From assembly GCA_016794785.1 (NCBI GenBank), contig JAEUHC010000025.1, positions 1-64,000 on the forward strand: 64,000 nucleotides of DNA. The letters run 5' to 3'. Below the pieces are notes generated by a model that saw only the letters and a list, made by a program, of their open reading frames with translations, was not told the DNA's origin and searched no databases. A program made the position numbers and the translations under genes. This document shows positions 7,568-14,604 of this stretch, piece after piece; the first letter of the stretch is position 1, and the number at the start of each line of letters is the position of its first letter. The stretch is from Opitutaceae bacterium. Lineage in GTDB: Bacteria > Verrucomicrobiota > Verrucomicrobiia > Opitutales > Opitutaceae.

Positions 7568-8286
7568 TCTCCGTCGTCATCCCCACCCTCAACGAAGCCG
7601 CGTCCATCGCCGGAACCATCCGCGCAATCCGCGCAGCCCTGCCAACCGCCGAGATCATCGTCGCCGACGGCGGGAGCACCGACGCCACACTGGAAACAGC
7701 GGCCTCGGCCGAAGCCCTCGTGATCAGCGCATCGCGTGGCCGCGGTCCACAGCAGGCTGCCGGCGCGGCCGCGGCACGAGGCGATTTGCTGCTGTTCCTG
7801 CACGCCGACACCTTGCTGCCGCCCGAGGCTGGCGCCGTGCTGGCCCGTGCCTTCGCGCAACCCGCAGTGCGCCTCGGCACGTTCCGGCTCGCCTTCGATC
7901 GCGCGGGGCCGTTTCTGCGCACCTGCGCGTGGCTCACGCGCTTCGACTCAGTCTTCACCCGCTTCGGCGATCAGGCGATCGTGGTGCGGCGCGATTTCTA
8001 CGCGGAGCTGGGTGGCTTTCCGCCGTGGCCGCTGTTCGAGGACGTGGAGCTGCTGCGGCGCGCGCGCCGGATCACGCGAGTCTGGTCGTTTCCCGCGTGC
8101 GTCACGACCTCGGCGCGGCGTTTTCGGTCGCGTGGGCCGCTGCGCCAACAATGGCTCAACGGCCGCCTCCTGTTGCGCTTTCTCAGTGGCACTCCGCCCC
8201 ACGTGCTGGCTGCGGAATATCGGGCCAGCGCTAGCGTCGCTGCCACGCGAGCCACTTCGAGAAAAGACGCTGCACTGTCGGCGTGA
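7564..8286 (+). CDS. Arsenosugar-type GT-A glycosyltransferase (TIGR04283 class)
   Basis: This 240-residue cytoplasmic GT-A fold (GT2-like) glycosyltransferase begins ISVVIPTLNEAASI and has the nucleotide-sugar DGGSTDAT segment (about residues 34-41), LLLFLHADTLLPP with the DXD-like HAD, GDQAIVVRRDFYAELGGFP and the acceptor FEDVELLRRARR motif. These features fit the rSAM/selenodomain-associated transferase 2 family (TIGR04283), found in arsenosugar loci. The start is GTG at 7564, overlapping the DUF3047 stop; no in-frame ATG lies nearer. The gene is a paralogue of the C-terminal half of the fused enzyme at 14605-15927. Its last 56 bp overlap the end of the convergent flavoprotein gene. The sugar donor and acceptor are unknown. 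Confidence 0.85.
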   Translation: MISVVIPTLNEAASIAGTIRAIRAALPTAEIIVADGGSTDATLETAASAEALVISASRGRGPQQAAGAAAARGDLLLFLHADTLLPPEAGAVLARAFAQPAVRLGTFRLAFDRAGPFLRTCAWLTRFDSVFTRFGDQAIVVRRDFYAELGGFPPWPLFEDVELLRRARRITRVWSFPACVTTSARRFRSRGPLRQQWLNGRLLLRFLSGTPPHVLAAEYRASASVAATRATSRKDAALSA

Positions 8287-9757
8287 GCCGCGTGCGGTTG
8301 TAGAGATCGCCGACCTTGCGGATGGCCTCGGCCTGCGTCGGATAGGGATGGATGGCCGCGCCGATTGCGCCGAGTCCGATGCGGTGTGTCATCGCGAGCG
8401 AGATTTCCCCGATAAGATCGCCGGCGTGAGCGGCGACGATCGTCGCGCCAAGAATTTCATCGGTGCCCTGGCGCACATGGATGCGCACAAAGCCCTCGTC
8501 CTCCCCGTCGAGGATCGCGCGGTCCACCTTGGCCAGCGGCTGCGTGAAGGTGTCGATGGCCACGCCATTATTTTTCGCCTCGGCAGGAGTGAGGCCGACG
8601 TGCGCGACCTCCGGCGAAGTGTAGGTCGCCCAGGGGATGGTGAGCGCGCTGGCCCGCTTGCGGCCGAAAAACAGTGCGTTCTGGATCACGATGCGCGCCA
8701 TGAAATCTGCGGCATGAGTAAATTGGAAACGGGAGCATACGTCGCCGCACGCGAAAATCCGGGAGTTTGTGGTCTGCAACCGGTCATTCACTTCGACCCC
8801 TTTCTTGCCAAACGCGACTCCGGCCACGTCGAGGCCAAGGCCCTCGACGTTAGCCGCGCGGCCCACGGCGACCAAAAGTTGATCGGCTGCCTCGTCATGG
8901 CGGGTCGTGCCGGCGATGAGTTGCCACCGCACGCCACCTTCGGCTGCACGCGCGACGGTGAGGTCCTTGCCATCGCAGAGGAGACGCACCCCGTCGCGCT
9001 CGAGCGCGGCCCGGAGAATCACCGCAGCCTCTCGATCCTCGCGCGGGAGGATGCCGGCGGCCGATTCGACCAGCGTCACCTGCGAACCGAACCGGGCGAA
9101 AGCCTGCGCCATCTCGCAGCCGATCGGGCCGGCGCCGACGACCAGCAGCCGGCGCGGCAGGGTCGTGAGCGAGAAGACTGTCTCGTTGGTGAGATACGGC
9201 ACCTCGCCGAGCCCCTTGATCGGCGGGGCCGAGGCCCGCGCGCCGGTGGCGATCGCGGCTCGCGCAAAGCGCAGCGTCTGCCCGCCGACCGCGAGGGTGT
9301 CGGAGCCCGTGAACTTGCCCTCGCCGAGAAACACATCGACGCCCAGCTCGCGAAACCGCGCCGCCGAATCGTGCGGGCTCAAGTCGGCCCGCAGACGGCG
9401 CATCCGTTCCATCACCGCGGGAAAATCCACGGTGATCTCGCCCGCGATACGGACGCCAAATGCCTTGGCCTGCCGCGCCTCGGCCGCAGCGCGCGCCGCG
9501 CGGATCAGCGCCTTGGAGGGCACGCAGCCGACGTTCAGGCAATCGCCGCCGAGCAGATGGCGCTCGATGAGCGCGACCTTGGCGCCGAGTCCTGCTGCTC
9601 CGGCCGCGGTCACGAGCCCGGCCGTGCCGCCGCCGATGACAACGAGGTTGTAGCGCTTTGCGGGCACCGGGTTCTTCCAATCACCCGGCGCGACGTGGGC
9701 GTGGAGGCGACGGTTGTGGGCGTCCCAAGGCTGGAGCGGGACGGAAGTGGCGGTCAT
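8231..9757 (-). CDS. Mercuric-reductase-like FAD/NAD(P) disulfide oxidoreductase
   Basis: The 508-residue flavoprotein belongs to the pyridine nucleotide-disulfide oxidoreductase class I. After an approximately 45-residue leader it has the FAD motif VVIGGGTAGLVTA, the redox-active disulfide GGDCLNVGCVPSK, an NAD(P) Rossmann motif VVGAGPIGCEMAQ, the second FAD motif RIFACGDVCSR and the C-terminal dimer-interface motif HPYPTQAEA carrying the catalytic His. It lacks an N-terminal HMA domain and the C-terminal Cys-Cys pair of true MerA, so mercury reduction is unlikely. The ATG at 9757 overlaps the stop of the VTT gene by 4 bp. As part of the arsM-arsS operon it may reduce an arsenical or a thiol carrier; that is inference. 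Confidence 0.88.
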   Translation of the reverse strand: MTATSVPLQPWDAHNRRLHAHVAPGDWKNPVPAKRYNLVVIGGGTAGLVTAAGAAGLGAKVALIERHLLGGDCLNVGCVPSKALIRAARAAAEARQAKAFGVRIAGEITVDFPAVMERMRRLRADLSPHDSAARFRELGVDVFLGEGKFTGSDTLAVGGQTLRFARAAIATGARASAPPIKGLGEVPYLTNETVFSLTTLPRRLLVVGAGPIGCEMAQAFARFGSQVTLVESAAGILPREDREAAVILRAALERDGVRLLCDGKDLTVARAAEGGVRWQLIAGTTRHDEAADQLLVAVGRAANVEGLGLDVAGVAFGKKGVEVNDRLQTTNSRIFACGDVCSRFQFTHAADFMARIVIQNALFFGRKRASALTIPWATYTSPEVAHVGLTPAEAKNNGVAIDTFTQPLAKVDRAILDGEDEGFVRIHVRQGTDEILGATIVAAHAGDLIGEISLAMTHRIGLGAIGAAIHPYPTQAEAIRKVGDLYNRTRLTPTVQRLFSKWLAWQRR

Positions 9758-10437
9758 GCGGCGGGAGTGGTTTGCGTGCGCTTGGCCAGCGCGGCGCGGG
9801 CGAGCCGCGTGACAAAGACGGTGACCGCAATCGTGGCCACCAATCCCACGCCGTAGAGCACCCATTCGCCGGGCGTGCGGGTGCGCTCACCGGCGGCCCG
9901 CGCGAGCGAGCCGAGATAGACATACATCACCGTCCCCGGCATCATCCCGATCCAAGAGGCGAGCACATAGTCGCGCAGCGAGACGCGCGTGAGCCCGAAG
10001 GCGTAGTTCAGCAGCGAAAAGGGAAACGCCGGAGACAGTCGCGTGAGCCCGACGATTTTCCAGCCCTCGGCGGCGACCGCCCGGTCAATCGCGGCGAACG
10101 AGGCGTTGCCCTCGATCTTCGCGGCCACCCAGTCGCGGGCGAGATAGCGGCCCACGAGAAATGCCGCCGTGGCACCGAGCGTGGCGCCCACCGAGACCAG
10201 CACCGAACCGAGGCCGACCCCAAACAGCGCGCCCGCACCGAGCGTGAGCGCCGAGCCCGGCACGAAGAGCACGGTGGCCACGATGTAGAGCGCCACGAAA
10301 ATCACCGGCCCCCACGCCCCCAGGCTCTGGATGGAATCGAGCGCGGAGCGCAACAGCGCGCGCGCATCGAACACCACCAGGACTGTCACCAGCACGGCGA
10401 CCGCAATCACCAGCAGCAGCAGGCGCGTGCGGCTCAT
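9754..10437 (-). CDS. TVP38/TMEM64 (VTT-domain) inner-membrane protein
   Basis: The 227-residue product is a polytopic DedA/VTT-superfamily membrane protein. Segments about 5-25, 40-65, 70-95 and 150-205 are hydrophobic. The VTT signature is clear: PGSALTLGAGALFG, followed by GATLGATAAFLVGRYLARDWV and, later, RLSPAFPFSLLNYAFGLTRVSLRDYVLASWIGMMPGT. Related proteins flip or transport lipids or small oxyanions, but this family's substrate is not established. Its start overlaps the DUF547 stop and its stop overlaps the flavoprotein start (ATGA at both ends). VTT proteins accompany mercuric-reductase-like flavoproteins in many genomes. Confidence 0.88.
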   Translation of the reverse strand: MSRTRLLLLVIAVAVLVTVLVVFDARALLRSALDSIQSLGAWGPVIFVALYIVATVLFVPGSALTLGAGALFGVGLGSVLVSVGATLGATAAFLVGRYLARDWVAAKIEGNASFAAIDRAVAAEGWKIVGLTRLSPAFPFSLLNYAFGLTRVSLRDYVLASWIGMMPGTVMYVYLGSLARAAGERTRTPGEWVLYGVGLVATIAVTVFVTRLARAALAKRTQTTPAA

Positions 10438-11204
10438 CGTTTGGCCTGCTCGTTGAGGGACCAGTCGTAGTCCGTATAGGCGATCTTGAAGTCACCGCCG
10501 GTGGCGAGAGTCGCGCGCGCCGGCTCCGGGAAAAACGGCGTCACGAATTTCAGCAAGGTGCCGGCCGAAGCCTCGAAGTCGCCCGCGAACCACTTGAAGA
10601 TCGCGGAGAGATGCACGGTGCGCGTCGCGGCCTCCACGCGGTTCTTGATCGGATCGCCGAGAAACTGGCGGCCTTGATCGTCGAGCTGGGCGTCGAGCCG
10701 GGCGGCGACAAACGCCTCGCTCCGCAGCGGTGGGCAGCCGCGCGCCGCGCACACGAGGGCGAAGTGCGCCCGCGCATCCGGATATTCCTTGCGGATGATG
10801 CCGTGCTCGACGTGGTCGAGGGAGACTTTCTGGCCGAAAAGCGAAACGCCCTCCTTTTTCCACGCCGCGCCCGGCAGCCAGCCGATGCTGCGGATGCTCT
10901 TCACCGGGTAATGATCGAGAATGAGGCGGAGCGTGGCGGCGTTGTAGAGGTTGATGAGGCAGGCGAAGCGCTGCGACTCGGTCCACGTCTTGAAGTCCGC
11001 CTCGGGCACGGCGCCGAGCGTGGACAGATAGCCGTCGAGTGCCTGCGGGGCGGCTTTCAAGGCGGCATAGTCCACCATGCCCTCGCGCACGTGCCGCTTC
11101 AGCAAGGCATCGAACGCCGCGTGCGAATGGTCGAAGGCGTTGAGCGTGGCGGCGAGCCCCAGGTAAAGCGCCGCCCGAAAGCCAGTGGAAAGCATCGAGG
11201 TCAT
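10434..11204 (-). CDS. DUF547 domain protein with N-terminal signal/anchor
   Basis: The product (256 residues from the ATG at 11204; a second ATG at 11195 is equally possible) has a hydrophobic N-terminus typical of an exported protein. The body is DUF547: DALLKRHVREGMVDYAAL, ACLINLYNAATLRLILDHYPVKSIRSIG, then VSLDHVEHGIIRKEYPDARAHFALVCAARGCPPL, with HFALVCAARGCP the most conserved block, and LKFVTPFFPE near the end. The conserved His and Cys residues suggest a papain/transglutaminase-like fold, but no activity is known. A 125-bp gap upstream holds a 17-bp AT-rich palindrome that may be an internal promoter or operator. It overlaps the VTT gene by 4 bp. Confidence 0.85.
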   Translation of the reverse strand: MTSMLSTGFRAALYLGLAATLNAFDHSHAAFDALLKRHVREGMVDYAALKAAPQALDGYLSTLGAVPEADFKTWTESQRFACLINLYNAATLRLILDHYPVKSIRSIGWLPGAAWKKEGVSLFGQKVSLDHVEHGIIRKEYPDARAHFALVCAARGCPPLRSEAFVAARLDAQLDDQGRQFLGDPIKNRVEAATRTVHLSAIFKWFAGDFEASAGTLLKFVTPFFPEPARATLATGGDFKIAYTDYDWSLNEQAKR

Positions 11205-11232
11205 TCGGGGGTAGGAGCGCGCAGATGCGGGA

Positions 11233-11249
11233 TTATTCCAATGGAATAA
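11233..11249 (-). promoter_or_regulatory. 17-bp AT-rich dyad TTATTCCAATGGAATAA
   Basis: The arms TTATTCCA and TGGAATAA are perfect complements around a single A. The dyad is an AT-rich island in GC-rich DNA, 28 nt before the DUF547 start. The arm TTGGAATAA recurs before arsM (17190-17198), and a close variant precedes the DUF3047 gene. It could be an operator or an extended -10 promoter (TGG-AATAAT) read on the minus strand. Confidence 0.5.
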
Positions 11250-11329
11250 CGTCAGCGCCCGCGCATCGGACACACTTCCTGTCTGCAATTTGGCCGACTG
11301 TATAGCGGCAAGCCCGACACGGAGGCGAT

Positions 11330-11731
11330 CTACGCCCTCGAGCCCCACGCCTGCAATCGCGCTTGCACACGCTCAATGAGCGAGTCGAGTGAGCCCGCCT
11401 CGGCAATCTCCGTCGCGGTCAACAGCACTTCGGCGCGCCCCGCCTTCTCCACGAGAATCAGCGGCAAGGGGAGCTGCTCGAAATCGGGAAACGCCTTCCG
11501 AAAAAACGGGCGGTAGTAAAACGCCGCCGGGAAAGGCTGGCCCTCGAGGAAAGCCTTCCAAGGCTTCAGCATGCCGGCGAGGCCGTAGGTGTAGTGGCAG
11601 AGCCGGCAGTCGTAGGTCGCCGGCGAGAAAAACTTATGCGCCCAGTCGTTGACCGCGTTGAACAAACCGTCCTCGGCGTTGTAAACCATGATCAGGCGAT
11701 CGGGTGTGCGGAGCGGCAGTGCGGCAGTCAT
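11330..11731 (-). CDS. Unassigned CRLC-motif protein of the arsenosugar operon
   Basis: I do not recognise this 133-residue cytoplasmic protein. It has no signal peptide or membrane segment. Visible features are an N-terminal MVYNAEDGLFNAVNDWAHKFF block, the cysteine motif YDCRLCHYTYG (CxxC, about residues 41-44), an aromatic FYYRPFFRKAFPDF segment, and a C-terminal beta strand plus acidic helix. The order beta strand, CxxC, hydrophobic strand LPLPLILVE recalls small thiol-redox or DCC-type proteins, but the match is loose. It lies 45 bp after the desaturase-like gene and 125 bp before the DUF547 start. The CxxC could bind metal or As(III), which is only inference. Confidence 0.8.
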   Translation of the reverse strand: MTAALPLRTPDRLIMVYNAEDGLFNAVNDWAHKFFSPATYDCRLCHYTYGLAGMLKPWKAFLEGQPFPAAFYYRPFFRKAFPDFEQLPLPLILVEKAGRAEVLLTATEIAEAGSLDSLIERVQARLQAWGSRA

Positions 11732-11776
11732 CGATACTTTGAGGTGTCGTCGGGCCTTCTATTCCCGGCGCCGGCG

Positions 11777-12523
11777 TCACTCATCAAGGCCAAAGACAAT
11801 CCGCCGAGGGTCATTCACCACCCGCAGCGAGCCAAACAAGCGGTCCCACCACGAGAACAGCGAGGCATAGTTGGAATCGCACTCCGCGCGGACCACCGAA
11901 TGATGCACCTTGTGCAGCGCGGGCGTGACGATGATCAGCCGCAGCGCGCGATCGAGGCCGGCGGGCAGCGCGATGTTGGCATGGTGGAACTGCACGACGG
12001 CAAAAAGCAGCGTCTCGTAGAGGGCCAGTTCGCCGATGCCACACCCGATGAGCAGCAGCACGGGCACACGGAGGAGAGAGGAGAGCACGATCTCGCCCGT
12101 GTGAAAGCGACTCGCCGTCGTGACGTCCATGCCCCGGTCCATGTGGTGCCAGCGGTGGAAACGCCAGAAAAAGGGCACGCGGTGATTCAGCCGGTGCCAA
12201 CCGTAGGTCCAGGCATCAAGCAATAGCAGGGCGAGCGCGACCCGCAGCCACGGCGCGACATCGCCGGACAGAAGGTTGAGGAGGCCGAGTCCGCGCTCAG
12301 CGGTCCATTCCGTGACGGCGAGCCAGAGGCCGGCGAAGAATAGGGCGACCACCACGGCGTTGAGCGTCCCGAGCGCCAGGTTGAGCACACCGTGCCGCGC
12401 CCGCTCCCCCAACCGGCCGAAGAGCGGGAAAAACGGCCGCATCGACTCCCAGGCGAGGAGCACGAAGAGCAATCCGAGCGCGAGGCCGGCACGCCAGCCG
12501 GCGGGTGGCAGGGGGAGATCCAT
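11777..12523 (-). CDS. Sterol desaturase / fatty acid hydroxylase family protein
   Basis: The 248-residue integral membrane protein has hydrophobic segments at about 10-28, 45-72 and 82-105 and the histidine clusters of the FA_hydroxylase superfamily di-iron site: HRLNH, RFHRWHHMD, FHHAN (in VQFHHANIAL) and HKVHHSV. Such enzymes hydroxylate or desaturate lipid or sterol substrates using O2. Its position in an arsenic operon, 35 bp after the DUF5069 gene and 45 bp before the CRLC gene, is striking; modification of an arsenolipid or of a sugar side chain is conceivable but unproven. The ATG at 12523 was preferred over a TTG two codons upstream. Confidence 0.87.
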   Translation of the reverse strand: MDLPLPPAGWRAGLALGLLFVLLAWESMRPFFPLFGRLGERARHGVLNLALGTLNAVVVALFFAGLWLAVTEWTAERGLGLLNLLSGDVAPWLRVALALLLLDAWTYGWHRLNHRVPFFWRFHRWHHMDRGMDVTTASRFHTGEIVLSSLLRVPVLLLIGCGIGELALYETLLFAVVQFHHANIALPAGLDRALRLIIVTPALHKVHHSVVRAECDSNYASLFSWWDRLFGSLRVVNDPRRIVFGLDE

Positions 12524-12544
12524 CGACAATGCCTCCGCCGTGGA

Positions 12545-12569
12545 GCCGCGCCGCGCGACTAGGCGCGGC
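12545..12569. repeat. 8-bp GC inverted repeat at the end of the DUF5069 gene
   Basis: GCCGCGCC (12545-12552) and GGCGCGGC (12562-12569) form a GC hairpin with a 9-nt loop. It spans the stop codon of the DUF5069 gene and lies just before the desaturase-like gene. It may modulate the stability of the polycistronic mRNA. It has no T-run. Confidence 0.4.
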
Positions 12570-13008
12570 CTTCCTCAAAATCGTAGACGTCGAACCACAC
12601 TCGCACGATTTTTCCAGGCGGGATGAATTTCGGGATATAGCCCTCCAGGAACTGCTGCAGCGGCCGGGGCATTTCGCTGAGGCGCATGTCGCGCATTTTG
12701 TTGTTCCAAACGACAATCTCCCCCTCGTCCTTCACTTGGGAATGGGCCGTGATCCACGCCGCCACCGCGGCGTCATCGGTGCCGGTGGCGACAAAGGCCT
12801 TGAACGCCTCCGCATCGATGCCGGTGAAATCGAGGAGATACCGATCGAGCGGGCAGTTGAAGTGATACTCGCCCGCGCTCCCGGCGACGACCGCCCGGCA
12901 TTTGTCGAGCATGCGGGCTGCATGCACGTAACCGGCGAGCGTGGTGCGCGGGCTGCGGGGAAATTCCCGGGCAAGATTCTTGGCAAGGGCGAGAAGGGCG
13001 GAAGACAT
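12559..13008 (-). CDS. DUF5069 domain protein
   Basis: The 149-residue soluble protein fits DUF5069: the N-terminal FPRSPRTTLAGYVHAARMLDKCRA signature, GEYHFNCPLDRYLLDFTGID, and a helical second half with AWITAHSQVKDEGEIVVWNNKMRDM. The family has no known activity and is often found as a stand-alone gene, so its place in the arsM operon does not by itself define function. It is 39 bp downstream of the peroxiredoxin gene and 35 bp upstream of the desaturase-like gene. The ATG at 13008 agrees with the family N-terminus. Confidence 0.87.
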   Translation of the reverse strand: MSSALLALAKNLAREFPRSPRTTLAGYVHAARMLDKCRAVVAGSAGEYHFNCPLDRYLLDFTGIDAEAFKAFVATGTDDAAVAAWITAHSQVKDEGEIVVWNNKMRDMRLSEMPRPLQQFLEGYIPKFIPPGKIVRVWFDVYDFEEGRA

Positions 13009-13047
13009 TGGAGAAGAGAAATGGCTGCGGAGTGGGCTGCCGCAAGA

Positions 13048-13593
13048 TCACATCAGGCCCTTGGCCGCGGCGATGATCTCGGCGCTCTCTGGTCGGTCTT
13101 TGTAGCCATCGCGGCCGAGCTTCGCGCGGATGACGCCCTTTCCATCCACGATGAAGACCACCGGGTGCGCCACGCCGGCCGCCTTGCCCTTGGCCTCGGT
13201 GTTGCGGATGCCGTAGGCGTCGATGACCTTGCTGCCTGTATCGGAGAGAAGCGGAAACGAGAGACCGAGTTTCGCGGCGGCGGACGCGCTCGTCGCAGGC
13301 GCATCGTAGCTGATGCCGACGACACGCACGCCGCTCATCTCGACTTTCTTGAGGTCGGCCTGCAGGGCCTGAAGCTGTTTCTTGCAGAACGGACACCAGT
13401 CCGCGGAGCGGTAAAAGACGAGCGCGACGGGACCGGCCTTGGTCAGCGACTTCAAGGACACATCGGCACCGGCGGCGTTCTTGAGCGTGAAGTCGGGAGC
13501 CTTGGTGCCGACAGCGAGGCCGGGCACGGCGGCAGTGGCCAGGGTCGCGGTGGCGACAGCCAGGGAGGCGAGGAGGATGAGTGTATTTTTCAT
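13048..13593 (-). CDS. Exported peroxiredoxin-like thioredoxin-fold protein
   Basis: The 181-residue product has a signal peptide (MKNTLILLASLAVATATLA...) and an AhpC/TSA-type redoxin domain: GTKAPDFTLKNAAG, ALVFYRSADWCPFCKKQLQ with active-site C67 and C70, VGISYDAPA, FPLLSDTGSKVIDAYGI and VVFIVDGKGVIRAKLG. The CPFC motif makes it a thioredoxin-like reductant or peroxidase in the periplasm. It follows arsS by 36 bp. In this operon it might keep arsenicals or thiols in a given redox state, which is inference. Confidence 0.88.
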   Translation of the reverse strand: MKNTLILLASLAVATATLATAAVPGLAVGTKAPDFTLKNAAGADVSLKSLTKAGPVALVFYRSADWCPFCKKQLQALQADLKKVEMSGVRVVGISYDAPATSASAAAKLGLSFPLLSDTGSKVIDAYGIRNTEAKGKAAGVAHPVVFIVDGKGVIRAKLGRDGYKDRPESAEIIAAAKGLM

Positions 13594-13629
13594 AGGAAGA
13601 TAAAGAAGGTCTGGGGAATAGTGTGGGGA

Positions 13630-14574
13630 TCAACCGAGCGCGCCGGTGCAACTGCTGCCCGCGCCAGCCGTGCAGGCAAGGCAATGCGGGCCCGTCAGGA
13701 TTGCGCGGCCCGCAAGATAGTCGGGCGTCACATCCCAGAGGAAGAGGTCCTGGCCGTTCCGCAGCTGCATCCCGAGCATCTGGTTGAAATCGCAGTCATA
13801 GACCTCGCCGCGCCAGCCGACGCTCAGCGTCGAGCGACACATGAGACCTTCAATCGTCGCGGGGTTGAAACTGTTGGCGAGCAACTCGAGGTAGGCGTCC
13901 CACTGGCCGTGCGCCCGGAGATCCTGCGCGAAGCGCGCTATGGGTTGGTTTGCCAGCGCAAAGAGCCGCGTGAACTCGATGCCGTGGCGCGCGCGCAGCT
14001 CCGTCTTGTAGTCGGCCTCGAGTTCGGCCTGGGGCGGCGGCAACTTCGCACCGAGAGGGTTGTAAACGAGGCTCAGCGGCAATCGCGTGCCGTAGCCGAC
14101 GGCGTTGAGTTTGAGCAGCGCGCGGATGCTCTTTTCGAAGACACCGTCGCCGCGCTGCGCATCGACGTTCTCCGCGCTGTAGCACGGCAACGACGCCACA
14201 ACCTCCACCTCGTGAGCCGCGAGATACTCCGGCAGCCACGCAAACGCCGGCGTCTCGATGATCGTGAGATTATTGCGGTCGATGACTTGGCAGCCGCATT
14301 CGCGTCCGACTTCGACAAAGGTGCGGAAGTGCTCGCTCAATTCGGGCGCGCCGCCGGTGATGTCCACCACCTCGGGCCGATGCACGCGAATCCAGTCGCA
14401 GACGCGCGCTGCCACGGCGGCGTCCATCATCTCGGTGCGCCACGGCGCGGCATCCACGTGGCAATGACGGCAGGCCTGGTTGCACTTGCGCCCGACGTTG
14501 ATCTGGAGCGTCTGCACGCGCCCGCGCATCAGGCTGAGCCCATGGGCGGAAAGCTGGCGGTCAAAGGCGTGCAT
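13630..14574 (-). CDS. arsS: Arsenosugar biosynthesis radical SAM protein ArsS
   Basis: The 314-residue enzyme is a radical SAM/Cys-rich protein. The [4Fe-4S] motif is C31-x3-C35-x2-C38 (GRKCNQACRHCHVDA), followed by ITGGAPEL and, at the C-terminus, a Cys-rich tail ending CLACTAGAGSSCTGALG (the former selenodomain, TIGR04167). ArsS is assigned to radical transfer of the 5'-deoxyadenosyl group of SAM onto methylated arsenic, the committed step to arsenosugars. The frame begins with GTG at 14580, but the ATG at 14574 gives MHAFDRQLSAHGL, the better start. It follows the glycosyltransferase fusion by 30 bp. No selenocysteine codon is visible; the family's C-terminal positions are Cys here. Confidence 0.93.
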   Translation of the reverse strand: MHAFDRQLSAHGLSLMRGRVQTLQINVGRKCNQACRHCHVDAAPWRTEMMDAAVAARVCDWIRVHRPEVVDITGGAPELSEHFRTFVEVGRECGCQVIDRNNLTIIETPAFAWLPEYLAAHEVEVVASLPCYSAENVDAQRGDGVFEKSIRALLKLNAVGYGTRLPLSLVYNPLGAKLPPPQAELEADYKTELRARHGIEFTRLFALANQPIARFAQDLRAHGQWDAYLELLANSFNPATIEGLMCRSTLSVGWRGEVYDCDFNQMLGMQLRNGQDLFLWDVTPDYLAGRAILTGPHCLACTAGAGSSCTGALG

Positions 14575-14604
14575 CGTCACCGGTAAGAACTCTGAGCATG
14601 GAAA

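Noticed and set aside
8231..9757. True mercuric reductase MerA
   Set aside because: No HMA domain and no C-terminal Cys pair, and no merR, merT or merP nearby.
13630..13635. Selenocysteine (TGA) at the end of ArsS
   Set aside because: The TGA is the terminal stop; the reading frame after it runs into the peroxiredoxin leader, and Cys already fills the tail positions.
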